This document shows positions 10,701 through 23,139 of a stretch of 64,000 bases of DNA, piece by piece. Source of the stretch: Stictocephala bisonia (taxonomy: Eukaryota > Arthropoda > Insecta > Hemiptera > Membracidae); assembly GCA_035578905.1 (NCBI GenBank), contig JAQJVL010000057.1, forward strand, positions 1,178,001-1,242,000, written 5' to 3'. The notes below the pieces were generated by a model. It was not told where the DNA came from, made no database searches, and worked only from the letters and a program-made list of their open reading frames with translations. The position numbers were made by a program, and so were the translations under genes. How positions within the stretch are numbered: position 1 is the first letter of the stretch; each line of letters starts with the position of its first letter.

Positions 10701-11285
10701 ACGAACTTGTCAAGTCTCATATTGTTTTCATGCCTCACTCTTTTGGGACATGGACAGTGCAACATTTCACTTTTAACTTTAAGAATGTTTTGTCGTGTTT
10801 TTTTTTAATACTTTTACTTGATCCCTGTTAACTCAAAGGAATTATTTTAAATTTTACTAATCTTATTATAATAAATCTTATATGACATAATTACTCTTTT
10901 GTTTTATGTTTTTAACATTTATAGATGAATATCACTGTACAGTTTGTAAAACAATGTTGTAGAGCATACTGAACAGTTTTTCTTGTAATAATCAGACACA
11001 TAAACATTACATGCATGTATACATTCGTAAACTTAATGCTTCACACAGTTATTACAGTTCAGTGTTTTGGTGGATCTATTAATATGCAGACTCGTTTATT
11101 GCACACTTAAGAAACGTCAAGATGCTGTCTTAGAGGCTGGGAGGGAGACCTTATGCTAATTTAATTTGCTAACTTTACGGTTGCAAACTTATTCATAAGT
11201 ACAAAGCACGATGTCGGTCCCTCGTTAACAATGTTATTGGCCTTACATGCCGCTTGTTATGTTGTTATATCTGGAGTCTCAGAAT
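10690..11285. mobile_element. Composite dispersed repeat, copy B (82-bp unit not amplified)
   Basis: Matches copies A and C through GTCAAGTCTCATATTG, TTTTCATG and the CTTAAGA leader (11106 on) with CTTAGAGGCTGGGAGGGAG and CCTTATGCTAATTTAATTTG. It then holds less than one 82-bp unit (a 19-bp internal part, roughly from TCCAACTTGCAC, is missing). Ends CTGGAGTCTC like copy C. Its left side merges into the 136-bp array, whose CATCTGCAC word recurs at the junction as CTTCTGCAC. Confidence 0.65.
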
Positions 11286-12100
11286 AACTATAACACAATA
11301 ACATGCATAACACTAGGCTATTAGCATTGAATTTATATGCAATTCCTATTGTATTATCGGTTGCTGTAGTTACTATGCAAAAAATAAATATAGATTGTTC
11401 TTACCTTAGCAATCCAAGTCTACTATTGGTAAAACGATTTCAGTTTGTAAACTGAATCAGTTCCACGGGAAGACAACTTTTTCATACGTAATAAATATAA
11501 AATTCATCAAAAGAATGTTGTTGAACTTTAGTACAATTTGGTACCTACTGTACTATTTACATTTTTTCAAAGACACAGTAGTAAAAATTGCATGCATCGC
11601 GTCTACAATCCAACACACCTAACTAACCTTTCAATTCTGACCAAACTCTAGTTGACGGTTTTCGGACTGTCATTCGAGACCAAAACTGTGGGCTGTCAAA
11701 GCAACAGTCCAGAGTGTGGACAGGCTGAAGTTTGCGTAGACATGACGCAATTCATTGCAATTTTTATTAATATTACTTTTAAATGTTAAAATAGTAATTT
11801 ACTGAATTTTAATACAGTTTAACGATATCCTCTGAGTGAATGTAATATTTGTTACGTTCAAATACTTGGTCTTTCTGTCGGATAATGGCCTTTACGGATC
11901 TGAAATCGATTTCCCAATAATGCAATAATCGATTTGGATTTCTAAAGTAGTATACTTTAGCAGCCAATATAGTATAATTGGTAGACGATTTTCTGATATT
12001 TCCAATGGTTCAAGTGATTTAAGAAAGCTTTGGAAATCTCCGATTATTTCCAACCAATTATGGACTATCCAACGCCAACAAATGACTTGCAAACGAGTAC
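11286..12100. other. Spacer, no gene seen
   Basis: Unique AT-rich sequence. The 81-codon minus frame at 11892-12137 shows no domain and overlaps the beginning of the 43-bp array. Confidence 0.5.
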
Positions 12101-12708
12101 CGGACACTTCGTCACACGGATAACTCATCACAGTCAAAATATACGGACACTTCGTTACACGGACAACTCGTTACAGTCTAAATATGCGAACAATTCGTCA
12201 CACGGACAACTCATCACAGTCAAAATATGCGGACACTTCGTTAAACGGACAACTCGTCACAGTCAAAATATGCGGACACTTCGTTACACGGACAACTCGT
12301 CACAGTCAAAATATGCGGACACTTCGTTACACGGACAACTCGTTACAGTCAAAATATGCGGACACTTCGTTACACGGACAACTCGTTACAGTCAAAATAT
12401 GCGGACACATCGTTACACGGACAACTCGTCACAGTCAAAATATGCGGACACTTCGTTACACGGACAACTCGTCACAGTCAAAATATTCGGACACATCGTT
12501 ACACGGACAACTCGTCACAGTCAAAATATGCGGACACATCTTTACACGGACAACTCGTTACAGTCAAAATATGCGGACACATCGTTACACGGACAACTCG
12601 TTACAGTCAAAATATGCGGACACTTCGTTACACGGACAACTCGTCACAGTTAAAATATGCGGACACATCGTTACACGGACAATTCGTTACAGTCGAAATA
12701 TGCGTTAC
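12101..12708. repeat. 43-bp minisatellite, about 14 units
   Basis: Unit CGGACACTTCGTTACACGGA followed by CAACTCGTCACAGTCAAAAT and ATG, repeating every 43 bp. Variation is mostly TTC/ATC and GTC/GTT. Since 43 is not divisible by 3, the three plus frames are each open for 140-207 codons with the same peptides in rotated order; not genes. Confidence 0.95.
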
Positions 12709-14099
12709 AGTCAGCGCTGCGTTTTGGCAGCCGCTCTCAGCTCGTTTCGTCAACTACAGGAAGTCTGTCTATTTCCTTAATTGATATCATTCTTTGTGAC
12801 AATGCCCATCGATGAAGACCCAATAGATTGCAATGGTGTCATCATGGTCGAATTCGACCACGCGATTTGTAATGGTGTTATTTCAACATTACAATCAAAT
12901 GCTATTTGTAAAATAATTGAGTTTATAAAAAGGAATGTCTGATTGTTAATAAAAGTGAACAGGTTATTCCATTTTCCCGTCTTGCTACCATTAAACACAC
13001 CAACGAATCTAAACAATGTTGTACTTCTATAAAACCACGTAAAACCAATATTCGTTTATGTCGTGTAATTTGATAAAATGTTTATAGATACACATAAAGT
13101 TTTACTTTTAGAAAATCGTGGAACTAGCAAAAATAAGCATTTTATGAAAAGATGTACTGTAGTAGAATTTATATACGCCAAAAAACAGAAACTAAAAAAA
13201 ACCAGCTTTCACACATTACTAAATTGCTTTGTAAACTACTCTTTGTATCTATTGAGGATAGATTTTCTTTGGTGCCGTACATAAACTGTTAAATATGTTT
13301 CATGTAAGTCACACATTTACTAGTAAGCGTGTTGTACCGCAAAAGTATTTCGTTAGAAAGATAATACCGGTGTCAAATGACCTCATCAGCTGATGACTGA
13401 AGATAGCGAGGTCAGCCACGTTCACAGCTGCAAGGTACCATGTTCATTACATTAGAGGTAATATTGATAATGCAGAGGCCTGAGTTATTAACGATTGGTA
13501 GTTGAGGCGGGGGGGGGGAGGGATAACTCACCCTCAGGTGATGTCTAGATTGCTCAACACGTAATCGGAAATGCTTAAGGAATCCAGTTAAATGGTGCAT
13601 CAGCTATTTTAGTAATTCATCAATATTTATCAGCGTTTTACTTTACTCTTACAATTAAATTAACGACATTTAGATAATATGTGTACAGGAGCAGTGTTAT
13701 AAGTTTATTTGTTTATTAAAATAATAAACATATCTCCGACAAAGTATGTTCTGGGGGCATTAATAATCTTGCAATTTTAAAAAAGCTAGGCTTCCTTTGT
13801 AATATAGTACTTAGTTTTACTCCAGCTACTAGCACACATTTTTTAACTCTTCACTGAATACTTAGATATCATCCCATCCCTGATCTTTAAATTACCTTTA
13901 GATTCGTACATTTTTACATGAATTACATTGAATTACGTGCAAATTAAATTTTTTTGGAAGGTACAAATGTCATGAAAATTTGTAGTAAACTGTTCAATAT
14001 TTACTTACCTCAGATATTTACATTATAAGTTACAAATACATCCGGAGTGCTCTTTATTTTGTACTCAATTATCGATTATCAAAAGTAAAGGTAACATTT
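12709..14099. other. Spacer, no gene supported
   Basis: Small open frames (12777-13016 minus, 13078-13284 plus, 13412-13600 minus) have no recognisable motif, no splice-compatible continuation that I can see and AT-driven composition. A G-rich run sits at 13508-13524. Confidence 0.5.
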
Positions 14100-14312
14100 T
14101 TTTATTTTAATAACCTTACTCTTCCCATTCCTCATAGGCTATTGATCTATGCGAGGAACTTATTCAGACAGGGTAAGGGGGCGAACCAGTACAGTAGAAG
14201 GTGAATATTACTGATATAAATATTCCCAGTCTAGGCCGGATTCGAACCAGCGCCACTCGAACCCAAGCTCATTGTCCTGACGCTTTAAACCGCTCGTCCA
14301 CCGGCTTGGCCT
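14100..14312 (-). mobile_element. tRNA-derived SINE
   Basis: The minus strand begins GGCCAAGCCGGTGGACGAGC. It has an A-box-like GTGGACGAGCGG (14290-14301) and a perfect B box GGTTCGAATCC (14238-14248), closed by a T-stem GCTGG/CCGGC. The gap between boxes suits a Leu/Ser-like tRNA with a long variable arm, but no proper anticodon stem can be drawn and a ~120-bp unrelated body follows, ending in an A-rich tail near 14100. This fits a SINE better than a functional tRNA. I saw no second copy in the window. Confidence 0.7.
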
Positions 14313-14647
14313 ATCAAAATCACCATGTAAAAAAGATTGTTATTGTTGGAATTAAATGAATAAGGACTCTCTAGGAAGATTAATTTCAAGGACTTATAAT
14401 TGTATTCTATTTAGAAAAGACCTTTTCTTCAATTAAATTTAGTTGTATTAGGTAATGACTTACTTGAAAAAAATTGAATGTGTCAATAGAGTGCTCATAA
14501 GAAGTAAATCAGTAATATTGCTGTTGTCGTATACCTCTGTTACATCAATCTCATGTGCCAATTGTCGTTGTGCTGCTGATGTCAGAAATACATGCATTAA
14601 ACGTATATTGATCTTATTTTAAATATAAATTGTTGATTACAAGGCTG

Positions 14648-16360
14648 TATATTGCAGTGGGAACTGATACAATCGAGATGTCATATTGCAGTGGGAACTG
14701 ATACAATCGAGATGTCATATTGCAGTGGGAACTGATACAATCGAGATGGCATATTGCAGTGGGAACTGATACAATCGAGATGTCATATTGCAGTGGGAAC
14801 TGATACAATCGAGATGTCATATTGCAGTGGGAACTGATACAATCGAGATGTCATATTGCAGTGGGAACTGATACAATCGAGATGTCATATTGCAGTGGGA
14901 ACTGATACAATCGAGATGTCATATTGCAGTGGGAACTGATACAATCGAGATGTCATATTGCAGTGGGAACTGATACAATTGAGATGTCATATTGCAGTGG
15001 GAACTGATACAATTGAGATGTCATATTGCAGTGGGAACTGATACAATTGAGATGTCATATTTCAGTGGGAACTGATACAATCGAGATGTCATATTGCAGT
15101 GGGAACTGATACAATCGAGATGTCATATTGCAGTGGGAACTGATACAATCGAGATGTCATATTGCAGTGGGAACTGATACAATCGAGATGTCATATTGCA
15201 GTGGGAATTGATACAATCGAGATGTCATATTGCAGTGGGAACTGATACAATCGAGATGTCATATTGCAGTGGGAACTGATACAATCGAGATGTCATATTG
15301 CAGTGGGAACTGATACAATCGAGATGTCATATTGCAGTGGGAACTGATACAATCGAGATGTCATATTGCAGTGGGAACTGATACAATCGAGATGTCATAT
15401 TGCAGTGGGAACTGATACAATCGAGATGTCATATGGCAGTGGGAACTGATACAATCGAGATGTCATATTGCAGTGGGAACTGATACAATCGAGATGCCAT
15501 ATTGCAGTGGGAACTGATACAATCGAGATGTCATATTGCAGTGGGAACTGATACAATCGAGATGCCATATTGCAGTGGGAACTGATACAATCGAGATGCC
15601 ATATTGCAGTGGGAACTGATACAATCGAGATGTCATATTGCAGTGGGAACTGATACAATCGAGATGTCATATTGCAGTGGGAACTGATACAATCCAGATG
15701 TCATTTTGCAGTGGGAACTGATACAATCGAGATGTCATATTGCAGTGGGAACTGATACAATCGAGATGTCATTTTGCAGTGGGAACTGATACAATCGAGA
15801 TGTCATTTTGCAGTGGGAACTGATACAATCGAGATGTCATATTGCAGTGGGAACTGATACAATCGAGATGTCATATTGCAGTGGGAACTGATACAATCGA
15901 GATGTCATATTGCAGTGGGAACTGATACAATCGAGATGTCATATTGCAGTGGGAACTGATACAATCGAGATGCCATATTGCAGTGGGAACTGATACAATC
16001 GAGATGTCATATTGCAGTGGGAACTGATACAATCGAGATGTCATATTGCAGTGGGAACTGATACAATCGAGATGTCATATTGCAGTGGGAACTGATACAA
16101 TCGAGATGTCATATTGCAGTGGGAACTGATACAATCGAGATGTCGTATTGCAGTGGGAACTGATACAATCGAGATGTCGTATTGCAGTGGGAACTGATAC
16201 AATCGAGATGTCGTATTGCAGTGGGAACTGATACAATCGAGATGTCGTATTGCAGTGGGAACTGATACAATCGAGATGTCATATTGCAGTGGGAACTGAT
16301 ACAATCGAGATGTCATATTGCAGTGGGAACTGATACAATCGAGATGTCATATTGCAGTGA
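14648..16360. repeat. 34-bp minisatellite, about 50 units
   Basis: Unit ATATTGCAGTGGGAACTGAT plus ACAATCGAGATGTC repeated without interruption for 1.7 kb; variants are single substitutions (CAATTG, GCCATA, GTCGTA, TTTTGC) often shared by adjacent units, as expected from local duplication. The minus-strand frames encoding MTSRLYQFPLQYDISIVSV are repeat by-products. Confidence 0.97.
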
Positions 16361-16460
16361 CAAGATATGACAGTATTGTTACTCCAGTAGACAGAATTAG
16401 ATAGGCATGACCGACGATGCTTGTATTCATGATAAATATATCTAGAATGTTTTAATTATA
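16361..16460. repeat. Dispersed repeat family X, copy 2
   Basis: Directly follows the 34-bp array. Shares ATTGTTACTCCAG, AGACAGAATTAGATAGGC, ATGACCGACGATGC and TGTATTCAT with 5641-5830 and 32700-32890. Confidence 0.6.
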
Positions 16461-17060
16461 AGGAACAGGGCTGGGATTGATTTTAAAATGTACTGTACCG
16501 TGTCATTTATATATTCCCCCAGAATTTCGCCGGACGTAAAGTGATTATATAGTATATGTTGTCAATTTCGAATAATTAGAATACATAGGCATTACTCATA
16601 AGAACTTTCAGCAACGTGTTTTGTAACTATAGTCACGCTACTTACTTATTAATAAATATGCCTAACTAAAGGTATTGTGTTAAAATAAAAACTTGTAATG
16701 CGATACCATGATAAATTAATTATATATATTTATTTATGTTTTTTTAATGAATGTTGTTTGATGATTTTTATGGCCTTAAATTTTTTGTGTAATATAGCAT
16801 ATACAGATATTATTTTTTTTTCTTTCGTTTCTAAGACACCTTGACGCCCATCGTCAAGACAAGATGAAATGTTAATTTTAATCATACTGTAAATAATGTT
16901 TTTACAAGATATTTTTGTTTTTGTTGAAAAATAGATCACAAAAATCTCATTTAATAATAACTCATGGAAAATGGACAGATGAATGCCATTTGATTATCAT
17001 GATTTATATAATACTCAATTTCGTATGTTTTTACTACATATTATTCCATTTCGTTTTATA
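16461..17060. other. AT-rich spacer, no gene seen
   Basis: Low-complexity AT-rich DNA. The 69-codon minus frame at 16730-16939 is lysine/isoleucine-rich translation of A/T runs. Confidence 0.5.
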
Positions 17061-17240
17061 TCGATGACCTACAGTGGTACACATAACCTATTTTTTATTG
17101 ACATTATATTACGACTCTCTTTTTACGTCAGCTCGGCAGGAGCCGCTTTCAACAATACCTGCTCATAAAATGGGCCTGTACTAAAACTCTCCTAAACAAT
17201 AGCCACCGTACAATTGTTAAGCGGACTACGTCCCGGCGCC
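17061..17240. repeat. Dispersed repeat family Y, copy 1 (partner 34166-34330)
   Basis: Shares with 34166-34330: TCGATGACCTACAGT at the start, TAATAAAATG.GCC/TCATAAAATGGGCCTGT, ACTAAAACT and CAA..GCCA.CCTACAA-type blocks in the same order. Middle parts have diverged or been replaced. No ORF of note. Confidence 0.55.
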
Positions 17241-18613
17241 CGATTGTTAAGCTGACAATAGTTTAGGTGTTTAATGCAAGTTATGGTTTACTATTAAATA
17301 TTACTTTACTATAATTGTTTCATGAAAGAAACCCCAATCGAGCAGTATTTTTTTTTTTTTTTATTTAATCGTTTTATGGTCAATTAATTAGTAAACAGTT
17401 AATGTATCATTAGGATGTACTGTATATTGTTATTTATACAGCATTTTCTAATAAATGAGAAATAAATGTTTTTGTCGCTATAAATAATCTGTATTACTTT
17501 TATTGGTTTTTAAATTGTTAGTGTTGAACTTGAATTTTTTATGTTTTGATATTATAAAATTGTCAACTTTAATACCAGGACAATTGTTTTCAAAATTATT
17601 AAACTATTAGTAAAAATTAAATTTATAATTTATATCAACATTTAAACGCAAAAAAATGTTTAATAACAATGGTTGGTTAGCAATTTGAATTGGAAAATTC
17701 GGCCTCTTCTTTTCTGCTTTACTTTCACCAATGTTTAACCATACAAAACTTAAGTCATACAAGTCTTGTAGATACATCATCATATTTTTAAATAAATTTT
17801 ACTCCTTAGGTTTTATCATAAAAGAATATCCGAATAGGCTTACTCTGAAGAGTGTTTTGAAAGGAAAAAGACCGTCAAAAATCAACGTATCGGTTCAGTG
17901 ACCTTTTATTTACAATGTTTTGGCTGATAAATCTATAGTATTTTTTCCAATTACTTACAGACGAATTTAGTTGAAAACAGTACTTGTATTGGAGACATAT
18001 GTTATATACATATATTTATACATGTATTCGCGCAAACCAAATATGTTATTACAAGTAAACCAATTCCTTGTTGCTTCATATTTTATATAATTCGTAACTG
18101 CCATGGTTTCTTCTATTATTTGTCATACTATTATAGTTCAGTTACTAACATTATTTGCTATAGTTTAATTGATTTGTTTATTTCGTACGAAATATTTAAT
18201 TTTTGTCCTATTATTACATTTGTTAAACTAAGAATTTAAAACTTTACGACCTGCAATGAAAAACAAGCTTTAAATTTAGTTGTGTATAGCCAACCGTGAA
18301 GACATAATAAATTCAAAGAGAACATGGTTTCTGAAAATCAATTCAAGGTCACCATCAATTCAAAACTCATATATAGTCTACAAATGTATAGTTAAACTAT
18401 ATCAATATGTTGACTACCAATTAGTCGTGAAAATAGCTTTCGTTAAATCAACTAATTTGTCCTGGTGGCATTCTTTAATGTATAAGTACATGTAATATAA
18501 CAAAGTAGGAATCTTAAATTTTTTAATTAATGCCAACTTTGGATGGATAATAAACTTTTAATTAAAACATAATTAATACAAATACAGTGCCGAACAGTTG
18601 TAATGATATCGAA
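17241..18613. other. AT-rich spacer, no gene seen
   Basis: Long A/T-rich stretch with a T run (17349-17362). The 71-codon plus frame at 18280-18495 has no recognisable domain. Confidence 0.5.
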
Positions 18614-18931
18614 CTAAAGTAGAATTAAAACCAGAAGCGGATTGCCGAGACGAGACTCGGAGCGAGGGGGAGGAGGGGACGAAGGTGCGCCACCGCCCTT
18701 AGCCAATAACAATCGGGCAGTTCACTCTTCAACAGATACAGTGTTGCCGTAACTCATTCTCCCATGTTTATATTCGCCGTGCTACTACACTACGCCTACC
18801 AGCTGCTCCGTTCCGAACGAGCCGATGTGGCAACACTGTCACCGAACGTTGTCGAGAATCTCCAACCGTCCCCGAAGACAATACCTCTACGCAGGCTTTC
18901 CAATCCGCTTCTGGTTTTAATTCTACTTTAG
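18614..18931. mobile_element. Palindromic MITE with 31-bp perfect TIRs
   Basis: The first 31 bp (18614-18644, starting CTAAAGTAGAATTAAAACC) are the exact reverse complement of the last 31 (18901-18931). A second inner inverted pair (ACAGTGTTGCC near 18738, GGCAACACTGT near 18829) makes the whole 318 bp a potential foldback. It is noticeably more GC-rich than its surroundings and has no ORF. TA dinucleotides near both ends could be the target duplication. The exact arms suggest recent insertion. Confidence 0.8.
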
Positions 18932-18992
18932 ATTCAAATATGTAGAGTTAATAACGGCCGTCATAATGTTGTTGTCAAAACTGACACAAGTT

Positions 18993-20305
18993 GAATTGAA
19001 TGTCATATTTACCGTAAAGTGTCAAATGGCTTAGGCAGTAGCTACTTAGTAAACAAAAGAGGATTGAGAAGTCTTTGATAATTATAATGCAATGTTATTT
19101 CTAATTGAATGTTATATTTACCGTAAAGTGTCAAATGGCATAGGCAGTAGCTACTTAGTAAACAAAAGAGGATTGAGAAGTCTTTGATAATTATAATGCA
19201 ATGTTATTTCTAATTGAATGTTATATTTACCGTAAAGTGTCAAATGGCTTAGGCAGTAGCTACTTAGTAAACAAAAGAGGATTGAGAAGTCTTTGATAAT
19301 TATAATGCAATGCTATTTCTAATTTAATGTTATATTTACCGTAAAGTGTCAAATGGCTTAGGCAGTAGCTACTTAGTAAACAAAAGAGGATTGAGAAGTC
19401 TTTGATAATTACAATGCAATGCTATTTCTAATTTAATGTTATATTTACCGTAAAGTGTCAAATGGCTTAGGCAGTAGCTACTTAGTAAACAAAAGAGGAT
19501 TGAGAAGTCTTTGATAATTAAAATGCAATGTTATTTCTAATTGAATGTTATATTTACCGTAAAGTGTCAAATGGCTTAGGCAGTAGCTACTTAGTAAACA
19601 AAAGAGGATTGAGAAGTCTTTGATAATTACAATGCAATGCTATTTCTAATTTAATGTTATATTTACCGTAAAGTGTCAAATGGCTTAGGCAGTAGCTACT
19701 TAGTAAACAAAAGAGGATTGAGAAGTCTTCGATAATTACAATGCAATGTTATTTCTAATTGAATGTTATATTTACCGTAAAGTGTCAAATGGCGTAGGCA
19801 GTAGCTACTTAGTAAACAAAAGAGGAATGAGAAGTCTTCGATAATTACAATGCAATGTTATTTCTAATTGAATGTTATATTTACCGTAAAGTGTCAAATG
19901 GCGTAGGCAGTAGCTACTTAGTAAACAAAAGAGGAATGAGAAGTCTTCGATAATTACAATGCAATGTTATTTCTAATTGAATGTTATATTTACCGTAAAG
20001 TGTCAAATGGCGTAGGCAGTAGCTACTTAGTAAACAAAAGAGGAATGAGAAGTCTTCGATAATTACAATGCAATGTTATTTCTAATTGAATGTTATATTT
20101 ACCGTAAAGTGTCAAATGGCGTAGGCAGTAGCTACTTAGTAAACAAAAGAGGAATGAGAAGTCTTCGATAATTACAATGCAATGTTATTTCTAATTGAAT
20201 GTTATATTTACCGTAAAGTGTCAAATGGCGTAGGCAGTAGCTACTTAGTAAACAAAAGAGGAATGAGAAGTCTTTGATAATTATAATGCAATGTTATTTC
20301 TAATT
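18993..20305. repeat. 109-bp tandem array, 12 units
   Basis: ACCGTAAAGTGTCAAATGGC recurs every 109 bp from 19011 to 20210. Two sequence classes are zoned: units up to about 19680 carry GGCTTAGGC and GATTGAGAAGTCTTTG, those after about 19790 carry GGCGTAGGC and GAATGAGAAGTCTTCG. The zoning shows local homogenisation. Confidence 0.95.
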
Positions 20306-20559
20306 TGCTCCGTAATGACAGCGCTTTGACATTTAATTAGCTTTTGTACTTTACAATAATATTATTTATATATAAATTATTTCTACACAATATTAAGAGA
20401 AGGTTAATAATAATAATTCAAGTAATATTATCATTAAACATTTAAAACTAAGTTGATAGATACCACTAAAAATGAAAATAAAAAATATATTTCTAAATAG
20501 AGCGAAATCGTTTTTTTTTTTAAGTAATTAATTGCCTTAGTAATTGTAATATAGGCTTA

Positions 20560-21789
20560 TAGTTTGTATGATAGAACCTGTCTCCTGGACCCTCGGCTAC
20601 CTGGGACTGGCCCGAGACACCCTCCAGCACTGGCAGCCGCCTGCGGCTGTTTCGTTTTTCTTTGATTGTCTCTGTAATCTGTTTTTTGCAATCAGATTTG
20701 AAGTGCCTTATTGCTTACAATGAGTCACTTACTGGCATACCCACTAGGTGAACTAACTTTTTTTTCCCGGATCACAATTTTTAAATTTTTATCAAATATT
20801 TGAAAAGTACATAAAAAATAAGATTAACTATATAAAACTCGATAAAAATGTAACAATATTGAGGTGGTCTGTTTATTTGTATAGTAACAGTATAGTTGGT
20901 TTTGTGTAACGATATGACGATTAAATTACATTGGAATTGACAACAATTCTAATAAAAAAAATTTTAAACTAAGCTTATAAAAGATTAGAGGTAACAATCC
21001 AGTTTCATGAGAAAAATCTGTATTTTGCGTTATAACGGTACTACCACTTGGAACATTGGACTTTCGCAGCGGAAGTCTGACTCATGGTAGCTAATCTATT
21101 TCTGAAAAATGCTTAATCAACTGCTTACGAGTTTCTAGGGGTGAGGGTAGTTTTCAGTTCAAAGTGAGTGTTGGCCACAGTAACATCGTGGTAAATTAAA
21201 TAGCCATTGTTTTTTTCATTTAATTTTTTAGTTAGCGAATTTTTAAACTAAGCATTTCTTCAATTGAGTTTACTATTGCATATTTGTTGCTATTATCTTT
21301 TGTTATGTGACTATTTGTGTGTTAGTGTTTTTTGTTTACTTTTATTTTTGTGAATATGCTTCCATCAAGTGAAAAGCGTGCTGGGACAGCATACAATTCT
21401 CAGGCAAGAACGATTATTGCATCTGTTTTGCAAATACTTCGAGCGGGAACGTGACAACAAGGGACCGTTATTAGATCTTAAAAAGGTGTCTGAAAGAGTG
21501 TCTGCAGCTTGCAATACTTATTGTTACTATACAATTACAAACCAACTTTATTGTTACTATACAAATAAACAGACCACCTCAATATTGTTCAATTTTTATC
21601 GAGTTTTATTTCGTTAATCTTTTTTTTTTGTACTTTGTGATCCGGGAAAAAAAGTTAGTTCACCTAGTGGGGATGCCAGTAAGTGACTCATTAAGGAAAC
21701 AGCCGCAGGCGGCTGCCAGTGCTGGGGGGTGTCCCGGGCCAGTGCCAGGTAGCCGAGGGTCCAGGAGACAGGTTCTATCATACAAACTA
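20560..21789. mobile_element. 1.23-kb foldback DNA transposon with long TIRs
   Basis: Terminal inverted repeats of over 200 bp: left 20560-20652 plus 20723-20885, right 21555-21789. The left arm has about 70 extra bp (20653-20722). Ends read TAGTTTGTATGATAGAACC and its complement; a TA (20558-20559, 21790-21791) flanks both. Arms include CCTCGGCTACCTGG and GTGAACTAACTTTTTTTTCC. The interior holds a broken N-terminal coding fragment (21356-21520). TA target and size suit a Tc1/mariner-related element that has lost most of its transposase. Confidence 0.8.
21356..21520 (+). pseudogene. N-terminal helix-turn-helix-like fragment inside foldback element, frameshifted
   Basis: An ATG at 21356 opens MLPSSEKRAGTAYNSQART then IIASV. 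One extra T in the TTTT run near 21425-21428 shifts the frame, after which KYFERERDNKGPLLDLKK and VSERVSAAC follow. The pattern (basic start, YFERE...GPLL.LKKV..RVSAA) resembles the N-terminal DNA-binding region found at the start of insect Tc1/mariner-type proteins; this is from memory of the family and is inference. The coding piece stops where the right inverted repeat begins, so the catalytic part is absent. Confidence 0.55.
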
Positions 21790-21791
21790 TA

Positions 21792-23139
21792 GTCTAATCA
21801 TTTTTCTGTTTAGTAGAGCGAACGTTGGCTACCCTTTTTTACATACATAAATAAATTGAGTACATGGATTACAATAGATCCATAACTAACTACTGTAACT
21901 ACTTACATATAATGTTTGTGCTAATAGTTAACCTTGCTAAACAAATGTTTTAATCAAAAATATTGTCTAAAATTAATGATACCATTTAATTACATATTAA
22001 ACGTTTTATTGTGAATTTGATGTTAAAGAATGAGTTAAAGATGCTTGTAAAGTTATTTTATGTCTAGTGTTCTAGCTTGTGGAATCTTGACTAATTAAGA
22101 ACAGTTGTTTTGTATTTTTTAGAATTTTTGTGAAAATCTATTAATTTGTACTTGCTTTATATGAATAATTATGTATCTGTTTCGGTTTCCATTGCTTTCC
22201 AAAAGCAGATCTCTAAAGATATACTTAAATCATATCGGATGCAGGTTTTAATTTTAGAATGTAATAGAGGAGTAGAGTTCTAATAATAAAGCAGTCTAAT
22301 TATAGACAATCTTGTTTTGAAATATTTTTTCAGGTTCTTATAAGCAATAACGAAAAGGTATTTTATAGAATTGTCTATTTTACACCTTGCTGATATTGTG
22401 AGTCGCAGAATCCTATGTTGTGGCCTCCTATAACCTCTCGTATTTCGATCGGTACCTTACTTCCCGTTGAGTCGTAATGGCCACCGATAAAATATCCTAG
22501 AGCCAGCACCGTCTAATTTACAGTAAAATGTTTTCCTTCTAGCAAAACACCTCCACTATTAGTTTTTGAACCCACACTAGTAAATAAGATTTTTGTAAAA
22601 TTTTATTTTTGCAATTTTTTTTCTTGTTAATTTATATTTACATTTCCTACATAAGTTATTTAAGTTATTCTTATCAATGCCCTACTAAACTAAAATACGA
22701 CAGCCAGTTCTAAAAATTTGCAAAACTAGTCAACTATAACAGAAAAAACGATCCCGTCTACTTCTGTTACCTCCAACTAGTTACACAACAGACCAGTCAG
22801 TGCCTCTATAAATGTTCTTGGAACAGTACCAGTTTTTTACTAATATAAATTTTGTATATTGGTCATACAATAGACTTATTTTCCATTGAATAGGTAATCA
22901 TAATAATTGAATATTTTATAGCACCTGATCTATTACTAGAAGTACTTAAGAAAAAGTTACGTAAAAAGTAATTTTTTAGAAAGTTTGCCCTTCCAATTTT
23001 TAATTGTTAATATATATTTTAAAATAAAAGAAGACTTAAGTGTTGTTGGTAGTTTCCCTTTTTCCAATTAATTGTCTCTTTTACTGTGTGTAACACGACC
23101 ATGTAATAAAGAACTCACATTCCATTTCACCCCCCCCCC
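21792..23139. other. Spacer, no gene seen
   Basis: A/T-rich unique sequence without an ORF over 60 codons that shows a domain. A C-run lies near 23128-23140 at the border with composite copy C. Confidence 0.5.

Noticed and set aside
12030..12784. Frames of 142-207 codons rich in TRTTRHSQNM
   Set aside because: Rotating translation of the 43-bp array; no non-repeat domain.
14230..14312. Functional tRNA gene
   Set aside because: A and B boxes are present but no consistent anticodon stem-loop, and an unrelated body and A-rich tail follow; called a SINE.
14648..16360. CRISPR array
   Set aside because: Direct tandem units with no unique spacers, in a eukaryotic setting; the same applies to all other arrays here.
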